From positions 1 through 64,000 of the forward strand of contig NZ_NPKP01000012.1 of NCBI RefSeq assembly GCF_008329585.1: 64,000 nt of DNA. Direction: 5' to 3'. Each line of letters begins with the position of its first letter. Position 1 is the first letter of the stretch. The notes under the pieces were generated by a model. The model had not been told where the DNA came from, did not search any database, and saw only the letters and a list, made by a program, of their open reading frames with translations. The DNA is from Mycolicibacterium sp. P9-22 (GTDB taxonomy: Bacteria; Actinomycetota; Actinomycetes; Mycobacteriales; Mycobacteriaceae). The position numbers were made by a program, and so were the translations under genes. Positions 50,418 through 58,919 of this stretch are shown piece by piece.

Positions 50418-51992
50418 CTACACCGCGACGGTGACGAACCTGCTCGCCGGAACCGCGGATCCGATCACCACGCCCTGGGCGGTCCCCTTGGGTGTGCCGA
50501 TCGGCAGCGTCGACCCGGGCACCAGGTCGTCGCCGTTGTCGGTGTCACCGGCGAACCAGTCGTTGAACCACTGGGTGGACAACAAGCTCACCGCCGACTG
50601 ATTCCTGGCCTGTGGGAAACCGGCGATGAGGTAGGCGGCGAACTGGATGACCGGGTTGCCGCCCCGCATGGAGTCCATGTGCACACCACCGGAGAGCACC
50701 ACGCCGTTGAACCGCCCGGGCCGCGCTGCGTTCAGCGCCTCCTTGACGTTGCTTGTCGAGTTCAAGAAGTTCGTAGGTGCCCCGATCTCGCGGACCGGGA
50801 TATAGCGGCCGGTGGCGTCCTCATAGGCCTGCAGCTTGCCCAGCGCGACCGCCATGGTGTTCCCAATCGGCACCCCGTCCAGAGTGATCACGCCGACCAG
50901 ATCCGCGGCCGCGCCGTTGTCGACCAGATAGCCCGCGGCGGCCGAAACCAGCTGGCCGCCAGCAGAATGGCCGGCCATGCCGAACTTCCGCGGCAGCTCA
51001 GCGATGGCGGGATCCAGACCGTAGCGGGTGGCGAACCCGGCGGCCAGCGCGCTGTCGGTCAGCGCCGTCCGGTCACCGACGAACAGCTCGGCGATGGCCG
51101 ATGCCATGCCCTCACCGCCCAGCCAGTGGTCATCGCCGCCGAAGAAGTTCGACGGGATCGTCGGGGTGACGACGATGGCGCCGGTCGACGCTGCGAGGTC
51201 TGCCGCGGTGTGGCTGTACATCGGGCCCAGCGCCAGGAAGCCGTGCTGCAACACGATCAGCTTGTCCGGTACCTCGTCGCCGTCGGGGTAGTACCAGTTG
51301 GCCTTCAGCCGCTGCCCGTTCGACAGCAGGATGGTGGAGTTGCGCACCGTCACAGTGCTGTTCGCGGGAAGTGACGGCGGGCCGGTGAGCAGGGCTTCCA
51401 GCGCCTGCAGCGAGTTGACGGCGAAGCCGCCGATCGCGTTGACGACCGACGTGGCCGCCCCCTGCAGCCAGCGGATCAGCGACGGCACCGGGGCGGCGGC
51501 GGCCTGCACGGGTGCCGCGGCCTCCGGCGCGACCAACGTCAGCGACACGCTCGGCTGCGCGGCGATCTTCGGGACGGCGGCCGTGCTGCCGGAACCGATA
51601 TCGGTCGCCGCGGGAGTCGAGACGGTGCGAGTGGTCGGCACGGTTTCGACGGCGACAGTCACCGCCCGCTCGGGCGCGCTCGCGGTGACCGGCGCGGAGT
51701 GCGGTTTGAGGGCCGTCACGGCCGCGGTCCGCGCGGTCAGGTTGCGTTTCTTTTTCTTGGGGGTGTCGACGGCTCCGGCCGCGGGTTTCTCGGCCTCGGG
51801 TTCGGGTTCTGCTGTCGCCTTCGGATCTGTGCCGGTATCGGTATCGGTATCGCTAGAGGTGCCGGACTGGGAGCCGGACGCGGTCCCGGACGTCGAGTCA
51901 TCGGCCGCCGCGACGCCGGCGCCGGCCAGCACCGCCGCCGATACTCCGGCTGACAGCAGCCCAGCACTCACCCACACCGAAAGCCGTTCCAT
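50418..51992 (-). CDS. Secreted alpha/beta hydrolase with low-complexity linker
   Basis: A 524-aa exported protein. A signal peptide (about residues 1-30, ending VAAA) precedes a Ser/Thr/Asp-rich repeat with alternating Thr-Asp, then an acidic Pro/Glu stretch and a basic KKKKR. A linker to about residue 185 leads to the hydrolase domain. The elbow is GHSAGG with Ser343, and the oxyanion region is VLQHGFLALG. The layout resembles mycobacterial cell-wall lipases in which a flexible region spans the envelope. ATG at 51992. The substrate is probably a lipid or polyester; unproven. Confidence 0.82.
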   Translation of the reverse strand: MERLSVWVSAGLLSAGVSAAVLAGAGVAAADDSTSGTASGSQSGTSSDTDTDTGTDPKATAEPEPEAEKPAAGAVDTPKKKKRNLTARTAAVTALKPHSAPVTASAPERAVTVAVETVPTTRTVSTPAATDIGSGSTAAVPKIAAQPSVSLTLVAPEAAAPVQAAAAPVPSLIRWLQGAATSVVNAIGGFAVNSLQALEALLTGPPSLPANSTVTVRNSTILLSNGQRLKANWYYPDGDEVPDKLIVLQHGFLALGPMYSHTAADLAASTGAIVVTPTIPSNFFGGDDHWLGGEGMASAIAELFVGDRTALTDSALAAGFATRYGLDPAIAELPRKFGMAGHSAGGQLVSAAAGYLVDNGAAADLVGVITLDGVPIGNTMAVALGKLQAYEDATGRYIPVREIGAPTNFLNSTSNVKEALNAARPGRFNGVVLSGGVHMDSMRGGNPVIQFAAYLIAGFPQARNQSAVSLLSTQWFNDWFAGDTDNGDDLVPGSTLPIGTPKGTAQGVVIGSAVPASRFVTVAV

Positions 51993-52105
51993 GACATACC
52001 CCTGACAGTTGCACCTGGATTCCTGTCGAATATTGACAGGGGCGAAGGCGTCACGGGTGGTTTTGGCTGACCGCCATACTCAGGTACTGACGAAGGGAAT
52101 TACTT

Positions 52106-53281
52106 ATGAAGGCTGTCAGTTGTCTGGCCGGCGAACTGTCCGTGGTCGAGATGCCCGCCCCGCAGCCCGCCCGCGGGCAGTTGCTGCTCGACGTGCGGCG
52201 ATGCGGTATCTGCGGGTCCGATCTGCACGCGAAGGACCACGCAGACGAGCTCACCGAGGTGATGGAGGCCGTCGGGTACCCCGATTTCATGCGCGGAGAC
52301 ACCCCGACGGTGCTGGGCCACGAATTCTGCGGGGAGGTCGCCGAACGCGGTCGCGGCGTCGCCAAGGAGTTCAAGGTCGGCACCACGGTGGTGTCCTTTC
52401 CGTTGCTGCGGGCGCAAGGCGGAGTGCATCTGACGGGGCTGTCACCGCTGGCGCCGGGCGGCTATGCCGAACAGGTTCTCGGCGAGGCAGCCATGAGTTT
52501 CGTGGTGCCCAACGGCCTGGATGTCGACACCGCCGCGCTCACCGAACCGATGGCGGTGGCGCTGCACGCGGTTCGGCGCAGCGATATCGGACGCCGGGAC
52601 ACCGCCGTCGTGATCGGCTGCGGACCGGTCGGGCTGGCCGTCATCTGCCATCTCAAGGCACAGGGCGTGGCCACCATCATCGCCAGTGACTACTCGCCGA
52701 CCCGCCGGGCGCTCGCCGCCCGGTGCGGCGCTCATGTGGTGGTCGATCCTGCGCACGATTCGCCCTATGACCGGGTCGCCGCGCAGAAGGGTGTCATCAC
52801 CGCGGCGCCCGATCTCTACGAACTCGGCATGGGTTCGATGGAGAAACTGCGCAAGGTGCCGGGCTGGGCGCATCTCTACCGGCTCGTGGACAAGCTGGGC
52901 GCGGCCGGACCGAAGAGCCCGGTGATCTTCGAGTGCGTCGGGGTGCCGGGCATGATCGACGGCGCCATCGCCGCCGCACCGGTTGCCAGCAAGGTGATCG
53001 TGGTCGGGGTGTGCATGGGCGATGACCGGCTGCGGCCGGCGATGGCGAACGGCAAGGAGATCGATCTGCGGTTCGTCTTCGGCTACACCCCACTGGAATT
53101 CCGGGACACCCTGTACCTGCTGGCCGACGGCAAGGTCGATGCGTCGGCTCTGGTCACCGGCACGGTCGGGCTGGCCGGGGTGTCGGCGGCGTTCCAGGCA
53201 CTCGGGGATCCGGAATCGCAGGCCAAGATCCTGATCGACCCGCGTAGCCCGGCCGTCGAACCTGGTTCGCCTGTCGCTTGA
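52106..53281 (+). CDS. Zinc-binding alcohol dehydrogenase-like protein without structural zinc
   Basis: A 391-aa medium-chain dehydrogenase. Catalytic-zinc ligands are present: RRCGICGSDLH (Cys36), GHEFCGE and a later acid. The four-cysteine structural-zinc loop is missing and replaced by FPLLRAQGGVHLTG. The Rossmann motif is IGCGPVGLAVI. An insertion around residues 215-260 is longer than usual. ATG at 52106 has GAAGGGA upstream. Substrate unknown; related proteins act on sugars, polyols or formaldehyde adducts. Confidence 0.82.
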   Translation: MKAVSCLAGELSVVEMPAPQPARGQLLLDVRRCGICGSDLHAKDHADELTEVMEAVGYPDFMRGDTPTVLGHEFCGEVAERGRGVAKEFKVGTTVVSFPLLRAQGGVHLTGLSPLAPGGYAEQVLGEAAMSFVVPNGLDVDTAALTEPMAVALHAVRRSDIGRRDTAVVIGCGPVGLAVICHLKAQGVATIIASDYSPTRRALAARCGAHVVVDPAHDSPYDRVAAQKGVITAAPDLYELGMGSMEKLRKVPGWAHLYRLVDKLGAAGPKSPVIFECVGVPGMIDGAIAAAPVASKVIVVGVCMGDDRLRPAMANGKEIDLRFVFGYTPLEFRDTLYLLADGKVDASALVTGTVGLAGVSAAFQALGDPESQAKILIDPRSPAVEPGSPVA

Positions 53282-53378
53282 AAACTGTTCACCGGCAGTT
53301 CTTTTCGGCGGTGACATTGGTCAAACACCTGGCGCGTCAACCGCATTGGCGCGTGACGTGTGCGACAGTTGAGTCACT

Positions 53379-53522
53379 ATGCCGAGCAGATGGGGTCCCA
53401 GCAGGACATGGCGTGACCCGCTGTCACTGTCGTTCGAGGTGCACCGCCGGGTGCTGTTGGCCCGGCTGCGGCGTCACCAGCGGCGTCAGGCGGCCTCCGC
53501 GCCGCCGTCGCGGCTGTCCTGA
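53379..53522 (+). CDS. Doubtful small basic ORF
   Basis: A 47-aa frame from ATG 53379, extremely Arg-rich (HRRVLLARLRRHQRRQ). It overlaps the 3' end of the convergent PE-PPE gene by 37 bases. It lies after the dehydrogenase in a gap of about 200 bases that otherwise shows nothing. No family is recognised; a good ribosome site is absent. Confidence 0.25.
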   Translation: MPSRWGPSRTWRDPLSLSFEVHRRVLLARLRRHQRRQAASAPPSRLS

Positions 53523-54784
53523 CCGGACTTCGCCGACCGGGCCGGCGACTGCGCGGTCTTGGGGCCGGTCCGGTTGCCGCCGAACGCAGCCCGCGGTCCG
53601 TCGCGCAGGGTGACGACGGGTCCACCGGGACTCTCCTTCACCGTCGGCGACACCTCCGGATCATCATCGTCGGAGATCGTCTCGTCCTCGGGGGTTGACT
53701 CGATCTCCGCACCGGCCTCGGGCTCCGTCGCCGCCTCGGTGGCGGCCGCGGCGGTGACGGGTGGCGCCACCGCAGGTGTGACCGGGGTGTGCTTGATGCC
53801 CAGCAGATTCTCCACACCCGCACGCACCGCTGCGGGTACCGCGTTCAGCGCCTCGATGATCTTGTGCGGCGGGGTGAACAGCGAGAAAGGCGTGTGCACT
53901 TCGGGATTCAGGTTCAGCCGGTCGGTGTAGCCCATGTCTACGATGACCCGCAGCAGCGGTTCGACCAGCCCGAGCAGTCGGTCGGCCACCGGCGTCAGCC
54001 CCAGGTGGTGGGCGATGTCACGCAGCGGACCGAGCAGCGGCAGCCGGGAAGTCGGCACCAGGATATAGGTTTCGAGGCCTCCCGCGGAGTTCTCCACCAC
54101 CGTGATGTGGTTGCCCTCGTCGGCAGGGTCGACCTGGTCGTAATACCTGTCGATGTGCGCATACTGGTGTCCGAGCACAGCGTTCAGGATCGACACCGGG
54201 TTGAAGTAGGCGGGGAAGTCGCCCCAGAGGTCGTACTCGTTGACGACGTAGGTGGTGTTGTACTGCGTCGGACGGGCCGGGCCCATGGGAGACACCACGC
54301 CCGGGATGAAGAATCCGGGGAAGCGCGCGAAGATGCCCCCGTTGGGCACGAACGGGGTGGCGATCTGCAGGAAGCTGAGCTCCAGCGGCGACGGTGGATC
54401 GGCGGACGCCGCGATGTCCCGTTTGAGCTGTTCGACGAGCAGGGCGCCCAGCGAGTAACCCGCCACGAGCACCGTGCCCGAGGTGGTGACCAGATGCTGG
54501 TGCAGCACCGGCATACCGACGCGGACACTGCCATCGATGTTGAACGACGCCGGGTACTCGGTGCCGATATAGGTGTCACCGACCGGCACGATGGTGTTGT
54601 TCAGCTTGGCGGGCAGACGTTCCGACAGCATGTCGCCGCGGCCGCCGATGCCGATGACGGTGGTGACCAGCCCGACCAGCGGGCGGAACCCGCTGCTCCC
54701 GATCGCCTGACCGCAGAAGAGCGCTATGGACACCGTGACGGCGAACAAGGCCGTCGTGAGTGTCCTGAGCCGCGATCCGGGCAT
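53486..54784 (-). CDS. PE-PPE-domain alpha/beta hydrolase
   Basis: A 432-aa protein with the PE-PPE C-terminal domain found in mycobacteria, here without a PE or PPE leader. A signal peptide or anchor (about residues 9-29) is followed by the hydrolase fold. The nucleophile is in VLVAGYSLGALLVEQL (Ser111). ENSAGGLETYILVP and PLRDIAHHLG are family positions. The tail after about residue 330 is disordered, rich in Ala/Glu/Asp/Pro. ATG at 54784 has GAGGGGA upstream. Related proteins are esterases or trehalose-ester-active enzymes of the cell envelope. Confidence 0.82.
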   Translation of the reverse strand: MPGSRLRTLTTALFAVTVSIALFCGQAIGSSGFRPLVGLVTTVIGIGGRGDMLSERLPAKLNNTIVPVGDTYIGTEYPASFNIDGSVRVGMPVLHQHLVTTSGTVLVAGYSLGALLVEQLKRDIAASADPPSPLELSFLQIATPFVPNGGIFARFPGFFIPGVVSPMGPARPTQYNTTYVVNEYDLWGDFPAYFNPVSILNAVLGHQYAHIDRYYDQVDPADEGNHITVVENSAGGLETYILVPTSRLPLLGPLRDIAHHLGLTPVADRLLGLVEPLLRVIVDMGYTDRLNLNPEVHTPFSLFTPPHKIIEALNAVPAAVRAGVENLLGIKHTPVTPAVAPPVTAAAATEAATEPEAGAEIESTPEDETISDDDDPEVSPTVKESPGGPVVTLRDGPRAAFGGNRTGPKTAQSPARSAKSGQDSRDGGAEAA

Positions 54785-54881
54785 CTGTGTCCCCTCGAAG
54801 AAAATCGACCGTACTCCGGTATTGCGGCCCGCAGATGGGATTTGCCACGTTCGGATCGGCGGGGGATTAGAGTCAGCCCGC

Positions 54882-55235
54882 ATGAAGGTCTTACGGGCAG
54901 TCGCCGCGGCGGCCGCGGTCGCTGCGGGCTTCGGCGGAATTGCCACCACGGCGGCCCCGGTGGCCGGAGCCGATGTGGTGGCCTATCTGGTCAACGTGCA
55001 CGTGCGGCCCGGGTACAACTTCCCCAACGGTGATGTGGCGATCGCCTACGGCCGCACCGTCTGTGACCGGGTTGCGGCCAAGATGCCCTACGCCCAGTTG
55101 GTCGATCAGCTCAAGGCCGATTTCCACACCGGCGACTATTACCAGGCCGGATACCTGATCAATCAGGCGGTCAACGAGCTGTGTCCGGCGCAGATCTGGC
55201 AGCTGCGCGAATCGGCCGCCGGCTACACCGTCTGA
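54882..55235 (+). CDS. Secreted DUF732-family protein
   Basis: A 117-aa exported small protein. Its signal peptide is about 30 residues (ending VAGA). The mature part has two cysteines about 40 residues apart and the pattern NFPNGDVAIAYGRTVCDRV, typical of DUF732 proteins abundant in mycobacteria. Function unknown. ATG at 54882. The last codons and stop lie in a perfect 12-base tandem repeat. Divergent from the PE-PPE gene. Confidence 0.82.
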   Translation: MKVLRAVAAAAAVAAGFGGIATTAAPVAGADVVAYLVNVHVRPGYNFPNGDVAIAYGRTVCDRVAAKMPYAQLVDQLKADFHTGDYYQAGYLINQAVNELCPAQIWQLRESAAGYTV

Positions 55236-55250
55236 AAGACCGTCTGAAAG
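55227..55250 (+). repeat. 12-bp tandem duplication at the DUF732 stop codon
   Basis: ACCGTCTGAAAG occurs twice without spacer (55227-55238, 55239-55250). The first copy contains the last two sense codons and the TGA. The second repeats them in frame, giving a back-up stop. Confidence 0.8.
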
Positions 55251-55252
55251 GA

Positions 55253-55284
55253 ACGGCGGCACCCCCGGACAAGGGTGCCGCCGT
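55253..55284. terminator. Bidirectional hairpin between DUF732 and lpqH
   Basis: ACGGCGGCACCC (55253-55264) and GGGTGCCGCCGT (55273-55284) form a perfect 12-base stem with an eight-base loop between two convergent genes. No T-tract; mycobacterial-type terminator. Confidence 0.75.
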
Positions 55285-55302
55285 CGCCTGTCTGCTCCTC
55301 GA

Positions 55303-55818
55303 TCAGGGGCAGGTGACCTCGATCTCGAAGGGCTTGTTCAGCGGTGTCATCGGGTTGGCCATGTCGACGCCGGTGGCGGTACCGGTGATCTTGTAGGTGT
55401 TGCCGTCCTTTTCGGCCTTCGCCTCGCCGCCCGCGCCGGCGGCGTAGCCGAGGGTCACACCGTTGACGTTGCCCAGACCGACCGACGTGACGGTGGGGGC
55501 GTCGCCCTCGCTGACGACGGCGGCGATGCCGGTGGTGGCCTCGCCGATGGCGATGTTCATGTTGCCGCCCATGGCGGCGCACACGACGCTGCCGGTGACG
55601 GTCTGCTCCTGGCCGTCGATGACGACCCTGGTAGTGCCCGACCCCGTGGCGGCGGTCGGCGATTCCGAGGCCGCCGATGTCTCCGAGGCCGAGGATGCGG
55701 CAGCGCTCGTCTCCGAGGAGCTGGATGCGGAAGAGGACTTGTCGTCCGAGGAACAGCCGGACAAGCCGGCAATGAGGAGCGCCGCACCACTCACGGCAAC
55801 TACGAAGCCACGCTTCAC
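55303..55818 (-). CDS. lpqH: LpqH-family (19 kDa antigen) lipoprotein
   Basis: A 171-aa surface lipoprotein. The signal MKRGFVVAVSGAALLIAGLSG is cleaved before Cys22. A Ser/Thr/Ala/Glu-rich stretch (residues 24-60), a likely O-glycosylation region, is followed by the LpqH domain with two cysteines (SVVCAAMGG and terminal VTCP). In M. tuberculosis LpqH (Rv3763) is a TLR2 agonist. GTG at 55818 was chosen because it gives the usual MKRG start and has AAGGAGA seven bases before. Confidence 0.9.
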   Translation of the reverse strand: MKRGFVVAVSGAALLIAGLSGCSSDDKSSSASSSSETSAAASSASETSAASESPTAATGSGTTRVVIDGQEQTVTGSVVCAAMGGNMNIAIGEATTGIAAVVSEGDAPTVTSVGLGNVNGVTLGYAAGAGGEAKAEKDGNTYKITGTATGVDMANPMTPLNKPFEIEVTCP

Positions 55819-55935
55819 CACTGATCTCCTTAGGTTGTGCGATCAATCAAGATCGCCGGATGAACCTCAGCAGTATGTGCGCCACCGGACGCATAATCAT
55901 CAAATTGCGCGAAAATCTTGTCTGGCCGCGACAGA

Positions 55936-56376
55936 TCAGCAAGACACCCGCAGGGTGAACGTCCCGTCGGTGGTGAAGCTGGGTGCATCGGTGCGAAAGC
56001 CCGTGGCCGTTCCGGTGATGACGAAGGTCGGGCCCGCCATGGTGACCTCGGCCGCCGCTTCGCCGAGGTCCGCGTTGTAGTTGCCGGTGAATCCGGCCAG
56101 GTCGCGTATCCCGACGGACTCGGCGGTGAGTCCGTCGCCGCCGGCGACCAGTGCCGTCGTCCCGGAGGACTGGTTGCCGGTGGCGATGGCGGTCTGGAAG
56201 CCCATCGCCGAACACTGCACCTCGTGGGAGGTGCCGCCATCGCGGCCGTCGACGGTGATCTGTGCGGTGCCGGCCGGGAGCACACCGTCGGGTAAGGGGG
56301 CGGCCTTGGGCTCCGACGAGCAGGCCGCGCACGTCGCCACGACCCCCGCGATCAGGGCCAACGCTGAAATTCTCAT
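55936..56376 (-). CDS. Second LpqH-family lipoprotein
   Basis: A 146-aa lipoprotein paralogous to the adjacent LpqH: cysteine of the lipobox at 19 (ATCAAC), then the same domain (ITVDGRDG, VQCSAMGFQTAIATGNQSSG, VITGTATGF) ending in a terminal cysteine. It lacks the long Ser/Thr-rich linker. ATG at 56376. It lies 117 bases upstream of lpqH on the same strand and is divergent from tgt. Confidence 0.87.
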   Translation of the reverse strand: MRISALALIAGVVATCAACSSEPKAAPLPDGVLPAGTAQITVDGRDGGTSHEVQCSAMGFQTAIATGNQSSGTTALVAGGDGLTAESVGIRDLAGFTGNYNADLGEAAAEVTMAGPTFVITGTATGFRTDAPSFTTDGTFTLRVSC

Positions 56377-56431
56377 GCACCGAATGTACGGCCGGGCGGG
56401 GGCAGACACACGGACTTGGTTGAATGTCCCG

Positions 56432-57664
56432 GTGACGCACCCCAGCCCGCCCGCCGGTTTCTTCGAGGTACAGGCCGCACTGCCGGGGCGGTCCGGGCGG
56501 GTCGGCACCATCCACACGCCCCACGGCGATATCCAGACCCCGGCGTTCATCGCGGTCGGCACGGCGGCCACCGTCAAGGCGGTGCTGCCGGAGAGCATGA
56601 AAGACCTTGGTGCGCAGGCGGTTCTAGCGAATGCCTACCACCTGTACCTGCAGCCCGGACCTGATGTCGTGGACGAGGCCGGGGGGCTTGGCGCCTTCAT
56701 GAACTGGCCGGGCCCGACCTTCACCGACAGCGGTGGCTTCCAGGTGATGTCGTTGGGGGTGGGTTTCAAGAAGGTGCTCGCGATGGACACCACCCGGGTG
56801 CAGGCCGACGACGTCATCGCCGAGGGCAAGGAACGCCTCGCCCATGTCGACGAGGACGGCGTGACGTTCCGGTCGCACCGGGACGGTTCCTCGCACCGGT
56901 TCACCCCCGAGGTGTCCATCGGCATCCAGCACCAGCTCGGTGCGGACATCATCTTCGCCTTCGACGAACTGACCACTCTGGTCAACACCCGCAGCTATCA
57001 GGAACAGTCGGTCCGGCGGACCCACGACTGGGCGGTGCGCTGCGTGGCCGAGCATCGCCGGCTCACCGAGGTGCGCCACGACAAGCCCTATCAGGCGCTG
57101 TTCGGGGTGGTGCAGGGTGCGCAATACGAGGACCTGCGCCGCCAGGCGGCTCGCGGGCTGGCAGATCTGGGCTTCGACGGGTTCGGTATCGGCGGCGCAC
57201 TGGAGAAACAGAATCTGGCCACCATCGTCGGCTGGGTGACCGATGAGCTGCCCGAGGACAAACCGCGCCACCTGCTCGGTATCAGCGAGCCCGATGATCT
57301 GTTCGCCGCGGTCGCCGCGGGCGCGGACACCTTCGACTGCGTCTCACCGTCCCGGGTGGCGCGCAATGCGGCGGTGTATTCGGCGACGGGCCGGTTCAAC
57401 ATCACCGGGGCGCGCTTCAAACGCGATTTCACCCCGATCGACCCCGAATGCGACTGCTACACCTGCGCGAACTACACCAGGGCCTATATCCATCACCTGT
57501 TCAAGGCCAAGGAGATGCTGTCCTCCACGTTGTGCACCATCCACAACGAACGCTTCACCGTCCGGCTGGTCGACCGGATCCGGCAGTCGATCCTCGACGA
57601 CCGGTTCGACGAGTTGCAGGCAGATGTGCTGGGCCGGTACTACGGGAGCTCGCGGGCCTCTTAG
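56432..57664 (+). CDS. tgt: tRNA-guanine transglycosylase of the actinobacterial GGALEK type
   Basis: A 410-aa TIM-barrel enzyme that exchanges guanine 34 for a 7-deazaguanine in GUN-anticodon tRNAs. Family marks are FTDSGGFQVMSL (Asp99), the nucleophile Asp302 in TFDCVSPSR and the zinc site CDCYTCANYTRAYIHH. The substrate-pocket loop, GGLAVGE in E. coli, is GGALEK here (254-259), and MPTR is SPSR. This suggests a different base preference, for example queuine rather than preQ1. GTG at 56432. No queuosine biosynthesis gene is in the window. Divergent from the lipoprotein genes. Confidence 0.9.
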   Translation: MTHPSPPAGFFEVQAALPGRSGRVGTIHTPHGDIQTPAFIAVGTAATVKAVLPESMKDLGAQAVLANAYHLYLQPGPDVVDEAGGLGAFMNWPGPTFTDSGGFQVMSLGVGFKKVLAMDTTRVQADDVIAEGKERLAHVDEDGVTFRSHRDGSSHRFTPEVSIGIQHQLGADIIFAFDELTTLVNTRSYQEQSVRRTHDWAVRCVAEHRRLTEVRHDKPYQALFGVVQGAQYEDLRRQAARGLADLGFDGFGIGGALEKQNLATIVGWVTDELPEDKPRHLLGISEPDDLFAAVAAGADTFDCVSPSRVARNAAVYSATGRFNITGARFKRDFTPIDPECDCYTCANYTRAYIHHLFKAKEMLSSTLCTIHNERFTVRLVDRIRQSILDDRFDELQADVLGRYYGSSRAS

Positions 57665-57671
57665 ACGTTTG

Positions 57672-57677
57672 TACAAT
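57672..57677 (+). promoter_or_regulatory. -10 box TACAAT, leaderless promoter of the P450 gene
   Basis: TACAAT is a near-perfect -10 six bases before the ATG at 57684, so the transcript should begin at the start codon. It lies just past the tgt stop, showing that the P450 gene has its own promoter. Confidence 0.6.
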
Positions 57678-57683
57678 AACGCC

Positions 57684-58919
57684 ATGACGAGCGACGGCGC
57701 GAGCGCGGCGGACCCGCAGATGCTGCTGCTCCAGATGCTCGACCCGGCCAACCGGGCGGATCCCTACCCGCTGTTCGCGCAGATCCGTGAGTTGGGGCCG
57801 CTGCTCATGCCCGAATCGAGCATGACGGTATTCTCGTCCTTCGCCGACTGCGATGAGGTGCTCCGGCATCCGGACTCCTGCAGCGACAGCATGAAATCCT
57901 CTGTCGTGCAACGCCATCTGGCGGCCGGCGTGATGCCCCCACGTGGGAACACGCCCGGATTCCTCTTCCTCGACCCGCCGGACCACACCCGGCTGCGCAA
58001 GCTGGCGCAACAGGCGTTCGCGCCGCGGGTGGTGCGGGCGCTGGAACCGGACATCGCCGCAATGGTCGACAGCCTGCTCGACTCGATGGCCGCCGCCGGT
58101 TCGGCCGATCTGATCTCCGATCTGGCCTACCCGCTGCCGGTGGCCGTGATCTGCCGGCTGCTCGGTGTGCCGGTCGAGGACGAATCCCAGTTCAGTAGCG
58201 CCGCCGCGCTGGTGGCGCAGGCACTGGATCCGATCATGTCGATCACCGGCGCACCCGACCCGGAGGCCGACGCCCGCCTCGAGGCGGGCGCATGGCTGCG
58301 CGAGTACCTGGGCGAACTCGTGGAGCGGCGGCGCGCGGACCCGCAGCAAGATCTGATCTCGGCGTTGATCGCCGCTGAGGAAGGCGGCGATCAGCTGACC
58401 GCCGACGAGATCGTCGCGACCTGCAATCTACTGCTCATCGCCGGGCACGAGACGACGGTCAACCTGATTGCCAATGCGGCATTGGAGATGTTGCGGGCGC
58501 CGGCACACTGGTCGGCGCTCGCGGCCGATCCCGAACTGGCGGGCCCCATCGTCGAGGAGACGTTGCGGTTCGATCCGCCGGTGCAGTTGGTGATGCGGAT
58601 CTCCGGGGCGGACATGCGCATCGGAGACATCGACATCCCGGCGGGTGACACCATGCTGCTGCTGCTGGCCGCCGCCCAGCGCGATCCCGCCATGTATGAG
58701 GCACCCGAGGAGTTCCATCCGGGCCGCGACGCCACCCGCCACCTGTCCTTCGGGCTCGGCCCGCACTTCTGCCTGGGTGCGCCGCTGGCCCGGCTGGAGG
58801 CACGGGTGGCGCTTTCCAAGCTGACCGCGCGCTTCCCGCAGGCACGGCCGGCCGCCGATCCGGTGTACAAACCGAATGTCACCCTGCGTGGTCTGGCTAC
58901 GCTTCCAGTGGCCTTCTGA
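57684..58919 (+). CDS. Cytochrome P450
   Basis: A 411-aa soluble bacterial P450. The I-helix is IAGHETT, the K-helix ExxR is EETLR and the haem loop FGLGPHFCLGAPLAR has the ligand Cys363. The N-terminal DPYPLFAQIRELGPL is typical of CYP107/CYP1xx-like actinobacterial enzymes. It needs external ferredoxin partners; none is adjacent. The start is set by the -10 box at 57672. Its 3' end overlaps the convergent MFS gene by 23 bases. Substrate unknown. Confidence 0.92.
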   Translation: MTSDGASAADPQMLLLQMLDPANRADPYPLFAQIRELGPLLMPESSMTVFSSFADCDEVLRHPDSCSDSMKSSVVQRHLAAGVMPPRGNTPGFLFLDPPDHTRLRKLAQQAFAPRVVRALEPDIAAMVDSLLDSMAAAGSADLISDLAYPLPVAVICRLLGVPVEDESQFSSAAALVAQALDPIMSITGAPDPEADARLEAGAWLREYLGELVERRRADPQQDLISALIAAEEGGDQLTADEIVATCNLLLIAGHETTVNLIANAALEMLRAPAHWSALAADPELAGPIVEETLRFDPPVQLVMRISGADMRIGDIDIPAGDTMLLLLAAAQRDPAMYEAPEEFHPGRDATRHLSFGLGPHFCLGAPLARLEARVALSKLTARFPQARPAADPVYKPNVTLRGLATLPVAF

